DNA of 11,814 nucleotides from Bryobacterales bacterium (GTDB taxonomy: Bacteria > Acidobacteriota > Terriglobia > Bryobacterales > Bryobacteraceae), in NCBI GenBank assembly GCA_003487005.1, contig DNFG01000061.1, positions 2,691 to 14,504 of the forward strand, given 5' to 3'. Made by a program: the position numbers and the translations under genes. A model generated the notes under the pieces. That model saw nothing but the letters and a program-made list of their open reading frames with translations, was not told the DNA's origin and ran no database searches. This document shows, in pieces, positions 1-7,419 of the stretch (the first letter of the stretch is position 1; each line of letters begins with the position of its first letter).

Positions 1-2168
1 TCGGCGCAGGCGAGCAGCCGCCAGTTTTGGGCCAGGAAGGTACGAAACTCGTGGAGCCTCGGTCTTAACAAGGCGAAGGAGACGAGGAGGACCAGAACGA
101 TGGCGCCGGCCAGCGAACCGGCGCTGAACGGCAACCATCCCCAGCCCGCCGCGAACCAACTCATCCAGGAGACCAGCAGCAGGCCAAAGATCCGGGACAG
201 GGCATAGCCCCGGTCAGGCAAGCCCGAAGCGAAGACGAACAGGACGGGCCAGGCGGCGGTGCCGATCAGCAGGATGACAAGCAACCAGGGCAGCCACGGC
301 ACGGCGCGTGCGACCGCGCCGCCGTGGAGGATGGAGCCCCAGCCGGCGGCGTTCCGGGCGGCTGTCGACAGTCTTTCCGGCAGCATGAAAGCGGAAGGCG
401 CGGGGGAAGCGTCGCGGGCGGACTGGACGACGACCTCGTCCCACCGGACATCGCCAAGGATCCGTTGGGCATTCGCCCTCGAGTACGCGCCGGACTTGCG
501 GAAGATGCGAACGCGCGGATGGTCGTAGACCGAGAAAGCCTCCTCGGCGAGTTCGGTGGGCAGGCGCAGCCCGGCCCAACCCGGGGCATGATCGAAGACG
601 GCGGCCGGTTCGAAACCGAGCGATCCATCGAACAGGGCCTGGTAGTAGCGAGTCGTCATCGGATAGCGGGCGGGCAAGCGGGGGATGCTGTCCGAGAGAC
701 GATTGCTCGACAGGATGAGGTACTCGGTCCGGTCGAGCCAGTCGAGCGCCGCCTGGAGTTTTTCGGGATTGTCTTCGTGATACCAGTGCAGTTCAATGCC
801 CGGGTACATTCCACCGAAGGGATCATGGCCATGCATGCGGAGGGGGAGAGCGTCGTCCCAGTGTTCGTTGCCGAGGGGGGTGCCGGTGGGGACGTTGGCG
901 TAGATCCAGTCGCTGGCGGCGACGCGGTTATGGGGAGCGTCATAGATGCGGACGAATGCGAGGGCCCAGAGGGCGGTGAGGCCGACGGCGGTCCAGGCGA
1001 TCCATTGCCGCCGCGCGAAGGGCCGCCAGCGCAGGATGAGCCAGGCGGCGAGGAGGCAGAGGCAGCCGTAAACGGGCAGGAAATAGCGGAGGGTCATGGC
1101 CCACTGGGTGCCCTGGTGGAGGAACAGGATGAGAGTCCAGGACAGTGGAATCAGGTGGCGGAAGCCGGTGATAGCGCCGAGTCTGGACGCGGCGAGACCG
1201 AAGCCGGCCCAAGCGGCGAGGCCAAGAGGGAGGCCCATGCCCCAGACGACCATGTTGACCCAGGGAAAGAGGAGCGGCGTGCGGCCAGCCCACTGGTGTC
1301 CCGGGGGAACATCAGCTTCGCCCGAGACCAGACGTCCAACCTCGGCGATATTGGCGAGCCAGCGGGGCGCGGGCAGGATATTCCAGGGGGCGGGGCTTGC
1401 AAAGGCGTCGGGCGCGGCGAACCGGAAGACGGCGAAGGCGATGGCAGCGAACAGCGTGGCGCGGAAGAGTTCGGATTCGAGCGCGGGACGCAAGGGGGCA
1501 TCGCGGCGCATCCAGGCGCGCCGCAGGCAGACAGCGATAGCGACGCCGGCGAATAGCGCAACGGACAATTTGGCCGACAGGGCGAGTCCGAAACAGACGC
1601 CGGCGCCAGCCAGTTGAGGAAGACGGCCACCACGCTGGTACTTTGCCAGAAGCAGGAGCGCCCCCGCGACGGCGCAGTTGGCGAATGGATCGACGACGAA
1701 GAAATGCGCCTGCTGGATGGCGGCGACGGAGAGGGCGTACAAGGCGGAGGCCAGCAGGGCCACCTTCCGGCTCCGGTAGAGAGTGAGTCCGAAGAAGTAG
1801 AGAAGAAGGGCAGTGGCGACATCGGCGGCGGAGCTGGCCGCGCGGCCAACGAGCGTGATGCCGTCGTAAGAATGGAGGCCGAGCGCGGCGGCTGCGGCCT
1901 TCACGACGACCGCGGGCCAGACACCGTACGCAAAGAACGAGTATCCGGTGTTGCGCGGATTGAGCGGCGAACGGGCTTCATCCATGTACTCCGCCGGGGA
2001 GGCGGGCCATTTGAGCGATTCCGTCACCATCGTGAGGAAGCGCTCATCGGGGTGCAGGTGCTGGCCCTGATCCCAGTTGATTCCGTGGAAGCGGAGCGCG
2101 GCGGCCACCATCAGCACGAGAATGAGCCAGCGGTATGGGGCCAGCCTGGCGGGAAGGCTAGTGAACAT
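1..2168 (-). CDS. GT39/PMT-like glycosyltransferase fused to DUF2298 (YYY) domain, 3'-truncated by window edge
   Basis: The frame is open from an ATG at 2168-2166 to the left edge, giving 722 residues with no stop, so the C-terminus is missing. Seen: a first membrane segment (residues 12-26), a periplasmic loop with HPDER at 39-43 (the acidic loop typical of PMT/ArnT-type GT-C enzymes), then many hydrophobic helices to about residue 408. A soluble stretch at 410-610 follows and contains SVYDHPRVRIF at 546-556. Residues 610-722 change character: two or three helices surround LPDRGY (650-655), FGLLLV and FLAQNW. This pattern matches the start of the DUF2298/Chlor_Arch_YYY family, so the gene is probably a GT39-DUF2298 fusion well over 1,000 residues long. 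Role by inference: transfer of a sugar from a polyprenyl-phosphate donor at the outer face of the membrane. It is divergent from a second DUF2298 gene at 2232. No clear Shine-Dalgarno precedes the ATG; another ATG upstream at 2196 is in a frame that stops at once. Confidence 0.82.
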   Translation of the reverse strand, partial: MFTSLPARLAPYRWLILVLMVAAALRFHGINWDQGQHLHPDERFLTMVTESLKWPASPAEYMDEARSPLNPRNTGYSFFAYGVWPAVVVKAAAAALGLHSYDGITLVGRAASSAADVATALLLYFFGLTLYRSRKVALLASALYALSVAAIQQAHFFVVDPFANCAVAGALLLLAKYQRGGRLPQLAGAGVCFGLALSAKLSVALFAGVAIAVCLRRAWMRRDAPLRPALESELFRATLFAAIAFAVFRFAAPDAFASPAPWNILPAPRWLANIAEVGRLVSGEADVPPGHQWAGRTPLLFPWVNMVVWGMGLPLGLAAWAGFGLAASRLGAITGFRHLIPLSWTLILFLHQGTQWAMTLRYFLPVYGCLCLLAAWLILRWRPFARRQWIAWTAVGLTALWALAFVRIYDAPHNRVAASDWIYANVPTGTPLGNEHWDDALPLRMHGHDPFGGMYPGIELHWYHEDNPEKLQAALDWLDRTEYLILSSNRLSDSIPRLPARYPMTTRYYQALFDGSLGFEPAAVFDHAPGWAGLRLPTELAEEAFSVYDHPRVRIFRKSGAYSRANAQRILGDVRWDEVVVQSARDASPAPSAFMLPERLSTAARNAAGWGSILHGGAVARAVPWLPWLLVILLIGTAAWPVLFVFASGLPDRGYALSRIFGLLLVSWMSWFAAGWGWLPFSAGSLAGAIVLVLLVSFALLRPRLHEFRTFLAQNWRLLACA

Positions 2169-2199
2169 GCTGAAGCGTCCGGGAAGCAGGGGCCATGGG

Positions 2200-2215
2200 G
2201 TGTGTTATAGCACAC
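2200..2215. repeat. Short inverted repeat in the divergent promoter region, possible operator
   Basis: GTGTG (2200-2204) and CACAC (2211-2215) form 5-base arms around TTATAG. This is the only symmetric element in the 63-base spacer between the two divergent DUF2298-type genes, and it covers the candidate -10 of the minus-strand gene. A regulator could bind it and affect both directions, but arms this short can arise by chance. Confidence 0.25.
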
Positions 2216-2231
2216 GTCTTCGGAGTTACAA
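2204..2231 (-). promoter_or_regulatory. Candidate sigma70-type promoter for the minus-strand GT39-DUF2298 gene
   Basis: Reading the minus strand, TTGTAA (2231-2226, 4/6 to TTGACA) is followed after 16 bases by TATAAC (2209-2204, 5/6 to TATAAT). Transcription would begin near 2197, leaving a leader of about 30 bases before the ATG at 2168. The -10 lies inside a GTGTG/CACAC inverted repeat (2200-2215). The -35 abuts the ribosome binding site of the divergent gene. It was found by eye in a short spacer, so this is only a candidate. Confidence 0.35.
2222..2225 (+). promoter_or_regulatory. Ribosome binding site supporting a TTG start at 2232
   Basis: GGAG at 2222-2225 sits 6 bases before TTG at 2232. 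The next in-frame candidate, ATG at 2250, has no purine-rich sequence at a suitable distance. This favours the TTG start and adds six residues (MGSFAV) before the first ATG codon. Confidence 0.45.
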
Positions 2232-4208
2232 TTGGGTTCTTTCGCCGTCATGCTCTTGCAGCTCAGCTCGATCGCTATTCTCCTGTTCATTCTGTTGTTG
2301 AACCTGGCAGGCCTGGCCCTGGCGGCTCACCGTCTCACCGGGAACTACCTGCTCGCACGCACTGCGTCGCCAGCAGCGCTGGCCCTGGCCGGCTTTTTCG
2401 TGGAACACTTCGTGGGTCTGGGGGATCTGGCCTGGCTGTGGCCGCTCACCACCGCTGCGGCCACCTGGATGGTCTGGCGGGAGTGGCGGACACTCTGGAA
2501 CAACAGGATCGTCGAGGCCGTTTTTCATGCCTCTTTCGCGTACGCCATGGTGTGGCGCTTCGCATTTCCGAATGTCGACGCCTCATCGGAGAAACTCACG
2601 GGACTCAATTTTATGCGCAACTACGCCGAGGGCGGCGTGCTGCCGCCGGTGGATGGCTGGCTGCCACCGTTCCGGGCCGATGTCTACTACAGCTTTCAGC
2701 ATTATGCCTCCGCGCTCGCAGGCCGGATCCTGGATTGGGAGCTTGGGTTCAGCTACAACGTGACCTTTGCCCTGATCGTGGCATTGACGGTGACCGCCGC
2801 GACGGGTGCGGCCTTTCTGCTGACCAGCAGCCGCCTGTGCGCGTTGGCGGCCGGAGCGGCACTGCTGCTGGGAGGGAACGGCGCGACGCCCGTGGCGCCC
2901 TGGGTGAAGGAATCGCCAGCACTGCATACCTCGATGCGCTTTATTGGGGGCAGCGTAACGCCTGCCGAGGTGAATCGGCCGCTGGGGCGCTGGCTGGTGC
3001 GTGTGAACGAGGTGCCGGAAAAGGAGGCGGTCGAACTCCCGGCGGAGAGTTTCGCATACATGGTCTCGCTGGGCGACCATCATCCGCCGATGAGCGGCTA
3101 TCTGCTGCTGGCTCTGGGGCTGCTCGCGATCGCGGCGATCGAGGCGAAGACGGGCGTGATCGCGGCCTACGCAATCCTCGCGGGAACGCTCCCTCTGACC
3201 ATGATCTCGAACACGTGGTCCCTTCCCCTGCAGGCACTGTTGGCGGCCGCTTTCATCGGCCACCGGGCGCTGACCCGCCAGCGGGTCGAATGGGCTGCGC
3301 TGCTTGGAGGGATGCTGGCGGCAACGATCCTGATCTCGCCATTTCTGCGCCATTTCGCTGCGCGTTCGTTGGAGTACGGTACTTCGTTCCGGCTCGTTCC
3401 CAGCGGCGAACACACGCCCCCGCTGTTGGGCCTGATCGTGTTTGCGCCCTTTCTGCTCCTACTGCTGGCGCACCTGTTTGGCGGCTCCAGACGCTGCTGG
3501 TGGCTGTGGGGCCTATGGGTGGCGCTGCTGGTATTCTCCGAGTTCATTTATGTCGACGACGTCTACAGCGGCAAATTCAACCGCTTCAACACTACTCTGA
3601 AATGGTGGCCCTGGCTGATGGCCGGGATGGCGGTGACGCTCGGCAGTCTGAATTTGACGGCGAAATCGAAGTGGTGCCGGGGGTTGACGATGGCGGCATT
3701 CGCTATCCTGCTCTGCTATGCCGCGCCTTTGTCCGCCCATCTGGTCCGGACGCCCAAGGCGGCGCTCGGACAACTAACCGGGGATGCCTGGATCAAGTCC
3801 GATCCCATTGAAAAGCCGATTCTGGAGTTTCTCCGCATGCAGCCGCTGACTACAGTGCTGCAGCGGGTGGACGCGGGTGCGTTCACCTACGCGCCCGGCC
3901 TGGCCATGCACGCGGGCCACCGCTCCGTGATCGGCTGGCCGGAACACGAAAAGCTGTGGCGCGCCCGCCGGAGCGATATCGGGCATCGCGAGGAACAGAT
4001 GAGAGCCTTCTATGACGGGTCAATGGCCGAGCCGGCCCAATGGCTGCTCGATCACTCGGTCGAATACGTGCTCTGGCTGAAGGGCGACAACGACCGCGTC
4101 GATGGCGCCTGGGAACGTATTCAATCGGGGATATCGGGCCATTACTCCTGGCGGGAATTCTATGCCGTGGGCGACTTCCGCGTAGGCTTCTGGAGCCGGA
4201 AGCGGTGA
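2232..4208 (+). CDS. DUF2298 / Chlor_Arch_YYY polytopic membrane protein
   Basis: 658 residues from TTG at 2232 (GGAG 6 bases upstream); ATG at 2250 is the alternative. About ten or more hydrophobic segments span residues 5-500, followed by a soluble tail of about 155 residues. Family signatures are visible in order: SEK (119-121) with LPPVDGW (137-143), VYYSF (151-155) at the place of the YYYfG motif, LGDHHPP (280-286) at the place of the usual GDLHPH, EFIYVDD (437-443) with FNTTLKWWPW (452-461), and GWPEHEKLWR (568-577). The length fits the single-domain class. The YYY motif is degenerate (YYSF). The family has no settled function. The fold, acidic loops and neighbours suggest a GT-C-type glycosyltransferase using a lipid-linked donor. 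It overlaps the downstream GT2 by 4 bases, so the two are probably co-translated. The family call is firm; the function is inferred. Confidence 0.88.
   Translation: MGSFAVMLLQLSSIAILLFILLLNLAGLALAAHRLTGNYLLARTASPAALALAGFFVEHFVGLGDLAWLWPLTTAAATWMVWREWRTLWNNRIVEAVFHASFAYAMVWRFAFPNVDASSEKLTGLNFMRNYAEGGVLPPVDGWLPPFRADVYYSFQHYASALAGRILDWELGFSYNVTFALIVALTVTAATGAAFLLTSSRLCALAAGAALLLGGNGATPVAPWVKESPALHTSMRFIGGSVTPAEVNRPLGRWLVRVNEVPEKEAVELPAESFAYMVSLGDHHPPMSGYLLLALGLLAIAAIEAKTGVIAAYAILAGTLPLTMISNTWSLPLQALLAAAFIGHRALTRQRVEWAALLGGMLAATILISPFLRHFAARSLEYGTSFRLVPSGEHTPPLLGLIVFAPFLLLLLAHLFGGSRRCWWLWGLWVALLVFSEFIYVDDVYSGKFNRFNTTLKWWPWLMAGMAVTLGSLNLTAKSKWCRGLTMAAFAILLCYAAPLSAHLVRTPKAALGQLTGDAWIKSDPIEKPILEFLRMQPLTTVLQRVDAGAFTYAPGLAMHAGHRSVIGWPEHEKLWRARRSDIGHREEQMRAFYDGSMAEPAQWLLDHSVEYVLWLKGDNDRVDGAWERIQSGISGHYSWREFYAVGDFRVGFWSRKR
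4192..4195 (+). promoter_or_regulatory. Ribosome binding site fixing the GT2 start at GTG 4205
   Basis: GGAG lies 9 bases before GTG at 4205, inside the end of the preceding gene. Together with the GTGA overlap it selects this start over the in-frame ATG at 4040, which would add 55 residues lying before the GT-A fold. Confidence 0.55.
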
Positions 4209-4906
4209 GCGGCCTCGCCGTGGTGGTACCTGTTTACAACGAAGCGGAGAACCTGCCGGCATTTGCCGAGGAGTGGCTACCGGCATTGAACGCGCTGGGC
4301 ACGCCCTTCGTCGTCTGGTTCGTGGACGATGGTTCGACGGATCACAGTCCAGCCATTCTGGAGAGACTCGCGCGGTCTCATCCGGCGCACGTGCGACTGA
4401 TCCGTCAGGAGAACGCGGGCCATGGCGCGGCCTGCCGCCGCGGTTACGAGGAGGCGCTGGCCGGCGGCGCCGATTGGGTGCTACAAATTGATTCCGACGG
4501 CCAGTGCGACTCCGCGTATCTGCGGGAGTTCTGGCTGAAGCGTTCGGAGGCGGCCTGCGTGTTCGGCGAACGGAGAACCCGTGGTGACGGGTGGCACCGC
4601 GCTCTGGTATCGCGGATTTGCTCCGGGCTTGTGGCCTTCCGCTGCGGCATCCGCGTCGGGGACGCGAATGTCCCATACCGGCTGATGGAGGCTCGCGTGC
4701 TGGCCCGGGCGCTTCAGCGCATTCCCCCTGATTTTGGACTGCAGAACATCGCCCTCACGGTTCTTCTGCGGAAGAGCCGGGTCACCTGGAGCATCGTTCC
4801 CATCCGGTTCCGCGCCCGCGCCGGGGGAACGAACAGTGTCAATCTCAGGCGAATCGCCCTCATGGGCTGGCGCATGCTGGGTCAACTGGGGAGGTTGCGG
4901 GCGTGA
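4205..4906 (+). CDS. GT2 family glycosyltransferase, DPM1-like (polyprenyl-phosphate sugar synthase type)
   Basis: 233 residues. The GTG start is chosen because GTGA overlaps the previous stop and GGAG lies 9 bases upstream; the protein then begins directly with the GT-A core. Seen: VVVPVYNEAENL (6-17), FVDDGSTD (39-46), and the metal-binding DSD at 96-98 in the IDSDGQCD stretch. DANVPYRLM (153-161) resembles the acceptor-side region of dolichol-phosphate-mannose-synthase-like enzymes. No C-terminal membrane helices are evident, as in the soluble DPM1 class. Likely role, inferred: transfer of a hexose from a nucleotide sugar to a polyprenyl phosphate at the cytoplasmic face, making the donor for the neighbouring GT-C-like membrane proteins. 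It is coupled on both sides by 4-base overlaps. Direct transfer to a glycan is the alternative, and the sugar cannot be read from the sequence. Confidence 0.88.
   Translation: MSGLAVVVPVYNEAENLPAFAEEWLPALNALGTPFVVWFVDDGSTDHSPAILERLARSHPAHVRLIRQENAGHGAACRRGYEEALAGGADWVLQIDSDGQCDSAYLREFWLKRSEAACVFGERRTRGDGWHRALVSRICSGLVAFRCGIRVGDANVPYRLMEARVLARALQRIPPDFGLQNIALTVLLRKSRVTWSIVPIRFRARAGGTNSVNLRRIALMGWRMLGQLGRLRA
4888..4894 (+). promoter_or_regulatory. Strong ribosome binding site for the UGM-like gene
   Basis: GGGGAGG ends 8 bases before GTG at 4903. It supports that GTG, which overlaps the GT2 stop as GTGA, as the start. The resulting N-terminus places the FAD-binding GGGPAGLG at residues 7-14, as expected for a Rossmann fold. 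Confidence 0.6.
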
Positions 4907-6276
4907 GGATCGTGATTCTGGGTGGGGGACCCGCCGGGCTTGGCGCGGCCTGGCGCCTGCACGAACTGGGGCACTCCGAATGGAAGCTGATCGAGTCCTC
5001 CCCCTACGCCGGGGGGCTGGCCTGTTCATTTCGGGACGCCGCCGGTTTCACCTGGGATATCGGCGGACACATCAACTTCTCCCACTACGACTACTTCGAC
5101 CGGTTTCTCGATGCGCTGATCCCCGCCTCGGGCTGGCTGCATCACCAGCGACAGTCCTATATCCGGATTCGTGAGCGGTTCATTCCGTATCCCTTTCAAA
5201 ACAACATCGCACTGTTGCCGCCGGAGGACACGCTGCGCTGCCTGCGAGGTCTGTTGCGCCTGCACAACCGGCCCGCGGTTCCGGTGGCCCATTTCGACGA
5301 CTGGATTGAAGCCGGGTTCGGCGAAGGAATCGCCGAACTGTTTCTGCGGCCCTACAACCGCAAGGTTTGGGCCCATCCGCTGGATCAGTTGTCGGCCACC
5401 TGGGTTGGCGAGCGGGTGGCCACGGTGGATCTCGATCGCGTTCTCGCCAGCGTGGTGCATCGCCGGGAAGATGCGGGCTGGGGTCCCAATTCCACGTTCC
5501 GCTACCCGCTCCGGGGTGGGACCGGCGCGGTCTGGACCGCCTGCGCGCAGGCGCTTCCACCGGCCGGAGTCTGCCTGGGCCTGGCGGCTGAAGCGGTGAA
5601 CCTTGACCGGCGCGAAGTTGTGACGAGCGACGGAACCACACATCGCTATGACGCGCTGATCTCCACGGTTCCTTTGCCGGACCTTTGCGTCCTCGCCCGT
5701 GATCGTGACCTGCTTCGTTCCACGGAGGGACGGCTGCTCAGCGCCGCCACGCACGCGGTCGGAATCGGCCTGCGCGGCCGGGCGCCTCGCGAACTGGCCG
5801 GTAAGAACTGGCTCTATTTCCCCGGCGAGGACTGCTGCTTTTACCGCGTGACAGTTCTCAGCAACTACTCGCCGCACAACGTGCCCGAAGACGGCGATTT
5901 CTGGTCGCTACTGTGCGAAACTTCCGAATCAGCACACCGTCCGGCGCCGGCCGACCTCGTCACGGCTACGATCGAAGGACTGATCCGGACCGGCCTGCTG
6001 GCCGGTTCCGAGACGATCGTGTCCCGCTGGCATTTCCGCGCGCCCTACGGGTATCCGGTGCCAGGCCTGCGCCGCGATGAAGCGCTGCGGGAGATCCTGC
6101 CGGCGCTCGAGCACAGGGGGGTCTATTCGCGCGGCCGTTTCGGCGCCTGGAAGTACGAAGTTTCCAACCAGGATCACACCTTCATGCAGGGTGTCGAAGT
6201 GATCGACCGGATCCTGCGCGGCGAACCCGAACAGACGCTTCCCTTCCCTGCGGTAGTGAATGCGCCCAGGTCATGA
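4903..6276 (+). CDS. glf: Eukaryotic-type UDP-galactopyranose mutase (FAD-dependent)
   Basis: 457 residues from GTG 4903. A Rossmann FAD motif GGGPAGLG (7-14) is followed by GGHINFSH (54-61), PYPFQNN (95-101), GER (169-171), GPN (194-196), NWLYFP (302-307), FYR (313-315), GYPVP (383-387) and WKYEVSNQDH (416-425). From memory of Aspergillus fumigatus UGM, these correspond to His63/Phe66/His68, Tyr104/Gln107, Arg182, Asn207, Trp315/Tyr317, Arg327, Tyr419 and Tyr453. Several spacings are identical, including Arg-Asn 25 and Tyr-Tyr 34. All expected diphosphate-binding residues seem present. Known reaction of the family: reversible conversion of UDP-Galp to UDP-Galf by reduced FAD. Such proteins are often labelled amine oxidase or protoporphyrinogen oxidase-like. 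As third gene of the operon, it would supply a furanose donor in the cytoplasm. Its stop overlaps the end of the convergent GT4 gene. A different sugar substrate remains possible. Confidence 0.83.
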   Translation: MRIVILGGGPAGLGAAWRLHELGHSEWKLIESSPYAGGLACSFRDAAGFTWDIGGHINFSHYDYFDRFLDALIPASGWLHHQRQSYIRIRERFIPYPFQNNIALLPPEDTLRCLRGLLRLHNRPAVPVAHFDDWIEAGFGEGIAELFLRPYNRKVWAHPLDQLSATWVGERVATVDLDRVLASVVHRREDAGWGPNSTFRYPLRGGTGAVWTACAQALPPAGVCLGLAAEAVNLDRREVVTSDGTTHRYDALISTVPLPDLCVLARDRDLLRSTEGRLLSAATHAVGIGLRGRAPRELAGKNWLYFPGEDCCFYRVTVLSNYSPHNVPEDGDFWSLLCETSESAHRPAPADLVTATIEGLIRTGLLAGSETIVSRWHFRAPYGYPVPGLRRDEALREILPALEHRGVYSRGRFGAWKYEVSNQDHTFMQGVEVIDRILRGEPEQTLPFPAVVNAPRS

Positions 6277-7416
6277 GACAAGGCGGGCGAGGAGCTTTTC
6301 ATAGGCTTCCGCGGTCCGGACGGTCGAATAGACGGCTTCAATCTCCGAGCGCGGCCGGCGGTACCGGCCGGGCTCGCCGAGTACCCGGATCAGCGAATCC
6401 GCCAGCGCGTCCGCATCGCCCGGGGGAGTGGTGAGGCCCATTCCGGTGGCTTGCGTCGGGACCCGTACGCCCGGCAGTGCGGAAGCGACCACCGGAGTCC
6501 CGCAGAGCATCGATTCCACCTGGACCAATCCGAAGCTCTCCGTGCGGTTCAGACTTGACAGCACGGTCACGTCACAGGCGGCAAAAAAATCGGCGAGATC
6601 CGCGCCTCCAAGGACGCCCAGGGGAATCCACCGCCCGGCCTGCCGCTCCAGTAGAGGCTGCAGCCGCCGGCGGTAGTCCATCTCTCCGATGACCGTCTCG
6701 GACTCACCCGCATGCAGAACGCAGACTCCCGGGAACGTCTGTTCGATCCGGGAGAGCGCCTGAAGCAGATATTCAAAACCTTTCTCGGCGGACATCCGGC
6801 CGCAAATGCCGATGACTTTCCTGCCGGCGAGCCCGTATCTTTCTCTGAATCGCTCAACCCTGTCCGGGTCCGGCAAAGGCATGTCAACTGGAGGAGAGAT
6901 CACCTCAATCTTGTCCGGGAAGCGGCCCAGGACGGGGCTGTGGCTCGCGTAGTCGCGGGTGTAGGCCACGACACGTGCGCTCATTCTCACGGCCACCCGG
7001 GTGACAGCGGACAGCGTCAGATCGACGACGCGGTTAAGCAGACCCGGAGGCAACTGCACGTCACAGTGATAGGTGATCACGCCCGGCCGGCCCGCCAGCC
7101 GGGCCAGCAATGCGAGAACCCAGGCGTCGAATTGAGGGCACTGAATGAGCACGGCATCGTGGCGCCGGATCAGACCCCAGGCAGTGAACGGCAGCCGGGG
7201 CATCAGCACGCCCTTGGAGACCCGGGCGGCTACCGGGACTCTCACGATCCGGATCCCGTCGCGCATTTCCTCCCGCGGCGACGACCGGTCATGCCAGGAA
7301 GCGAGGAAGGTCACATCGTGGCCACGCCGGACGAGTTCCGCACCCAGACGCTCGATGTAAATGATCGGCCCACTGACATAAGGCCGGTAGTACGTCATCG
7401 GACAGAGCAATCGCAC
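6271..7416 (-). CDS. GT4 family glycosyltransferase (GT-B fold)
   Basis: 381 residues. The start is GTG 7416, placed 3 bases after the upstream stop. It gives the usual GT4 opening (MRLLCPMTYYRPYVSGP with the glycine-rich turn), whereas the next ATG seven codons in would cut the first beta strand. Seen: an N-terminal Rossmann domain to about residue 175, the GRMSAEKGFEYLL donor-domain motif (206-218), and an EX7E-type pair E293/E301 in the stretch ESFGLVQVE, followed by GTPVVAS (306-312). These are standard features of retaining GT4 enzymes that use nucleotide sugars. No membrane helix is obvious, so it is probably cytoplasmic or peripheral. It is the last gene of the methyltransferase-epimerase-GT4 group and converges on the UGM-like gene. 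The sugar and acceptor cannot be read from the sequence. Confidence 0.9.
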   Translation of the reverse strand: MRLLCPMTYYRPYVSGPIIYIERLGAELVRRGHDVTFLASWHDRSSPREEMRDGIRIVRVPVAARVSKGVLMPRLPFTAWGLIRRHDAVLIQCPQFDAWVLALLARLAGRPGVITYHCDVQLPPGLLNRVVDLTLSAVTRVAVRMSARVVAYTRDYASHSPVLGRFPDKIEVISPPVDMPLPDPDRVERFRERYGLAGRKVIGICGRMSAEKGFEYLLQALSRIEQTFPGVCVLHAGESETVIGEMDYRRRLQPLLERQAGRWIPLGVLGGADLADFFAACDVTVLSSLNRTESFGLVQVESMLCGTPVVASALPGVRVPTQATGMGLTTPPGDADALADSLIRVLGEPGRYRRPRSEIEAVYSTVRTAEAYEKLLARLVS

Positions 7417-7419
7417 GGT

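Noticed and set aside
324..1556. 410-codon plus-strand open frame rich in Gly, Glu and Ala
   Set aside because: It lies antisense to the GT39-DUF2298 gene, whose minus-strand frame shows real membrane helices and family motifs. The low-complexity acidic protein is what the complement of C-ending codons gives.
2195..3811. 538-codon plus-strand open frame overlapping the DUF2298 gene in another frame
   Set aside because: Arg/Gly-rich translation without domain character, while the overlapping frame carries clear DUF2298 motifs from end to end.
4040..4204. Upstream extension of the GT2 reading frame to ATG 4040
   Set aside because: The extra 55 residues are Arg-rich, lie inside the DUF2298 coding region and precede the GT-A core. 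GTG 4205 has a ribosome binding site and a GTGA overlap.
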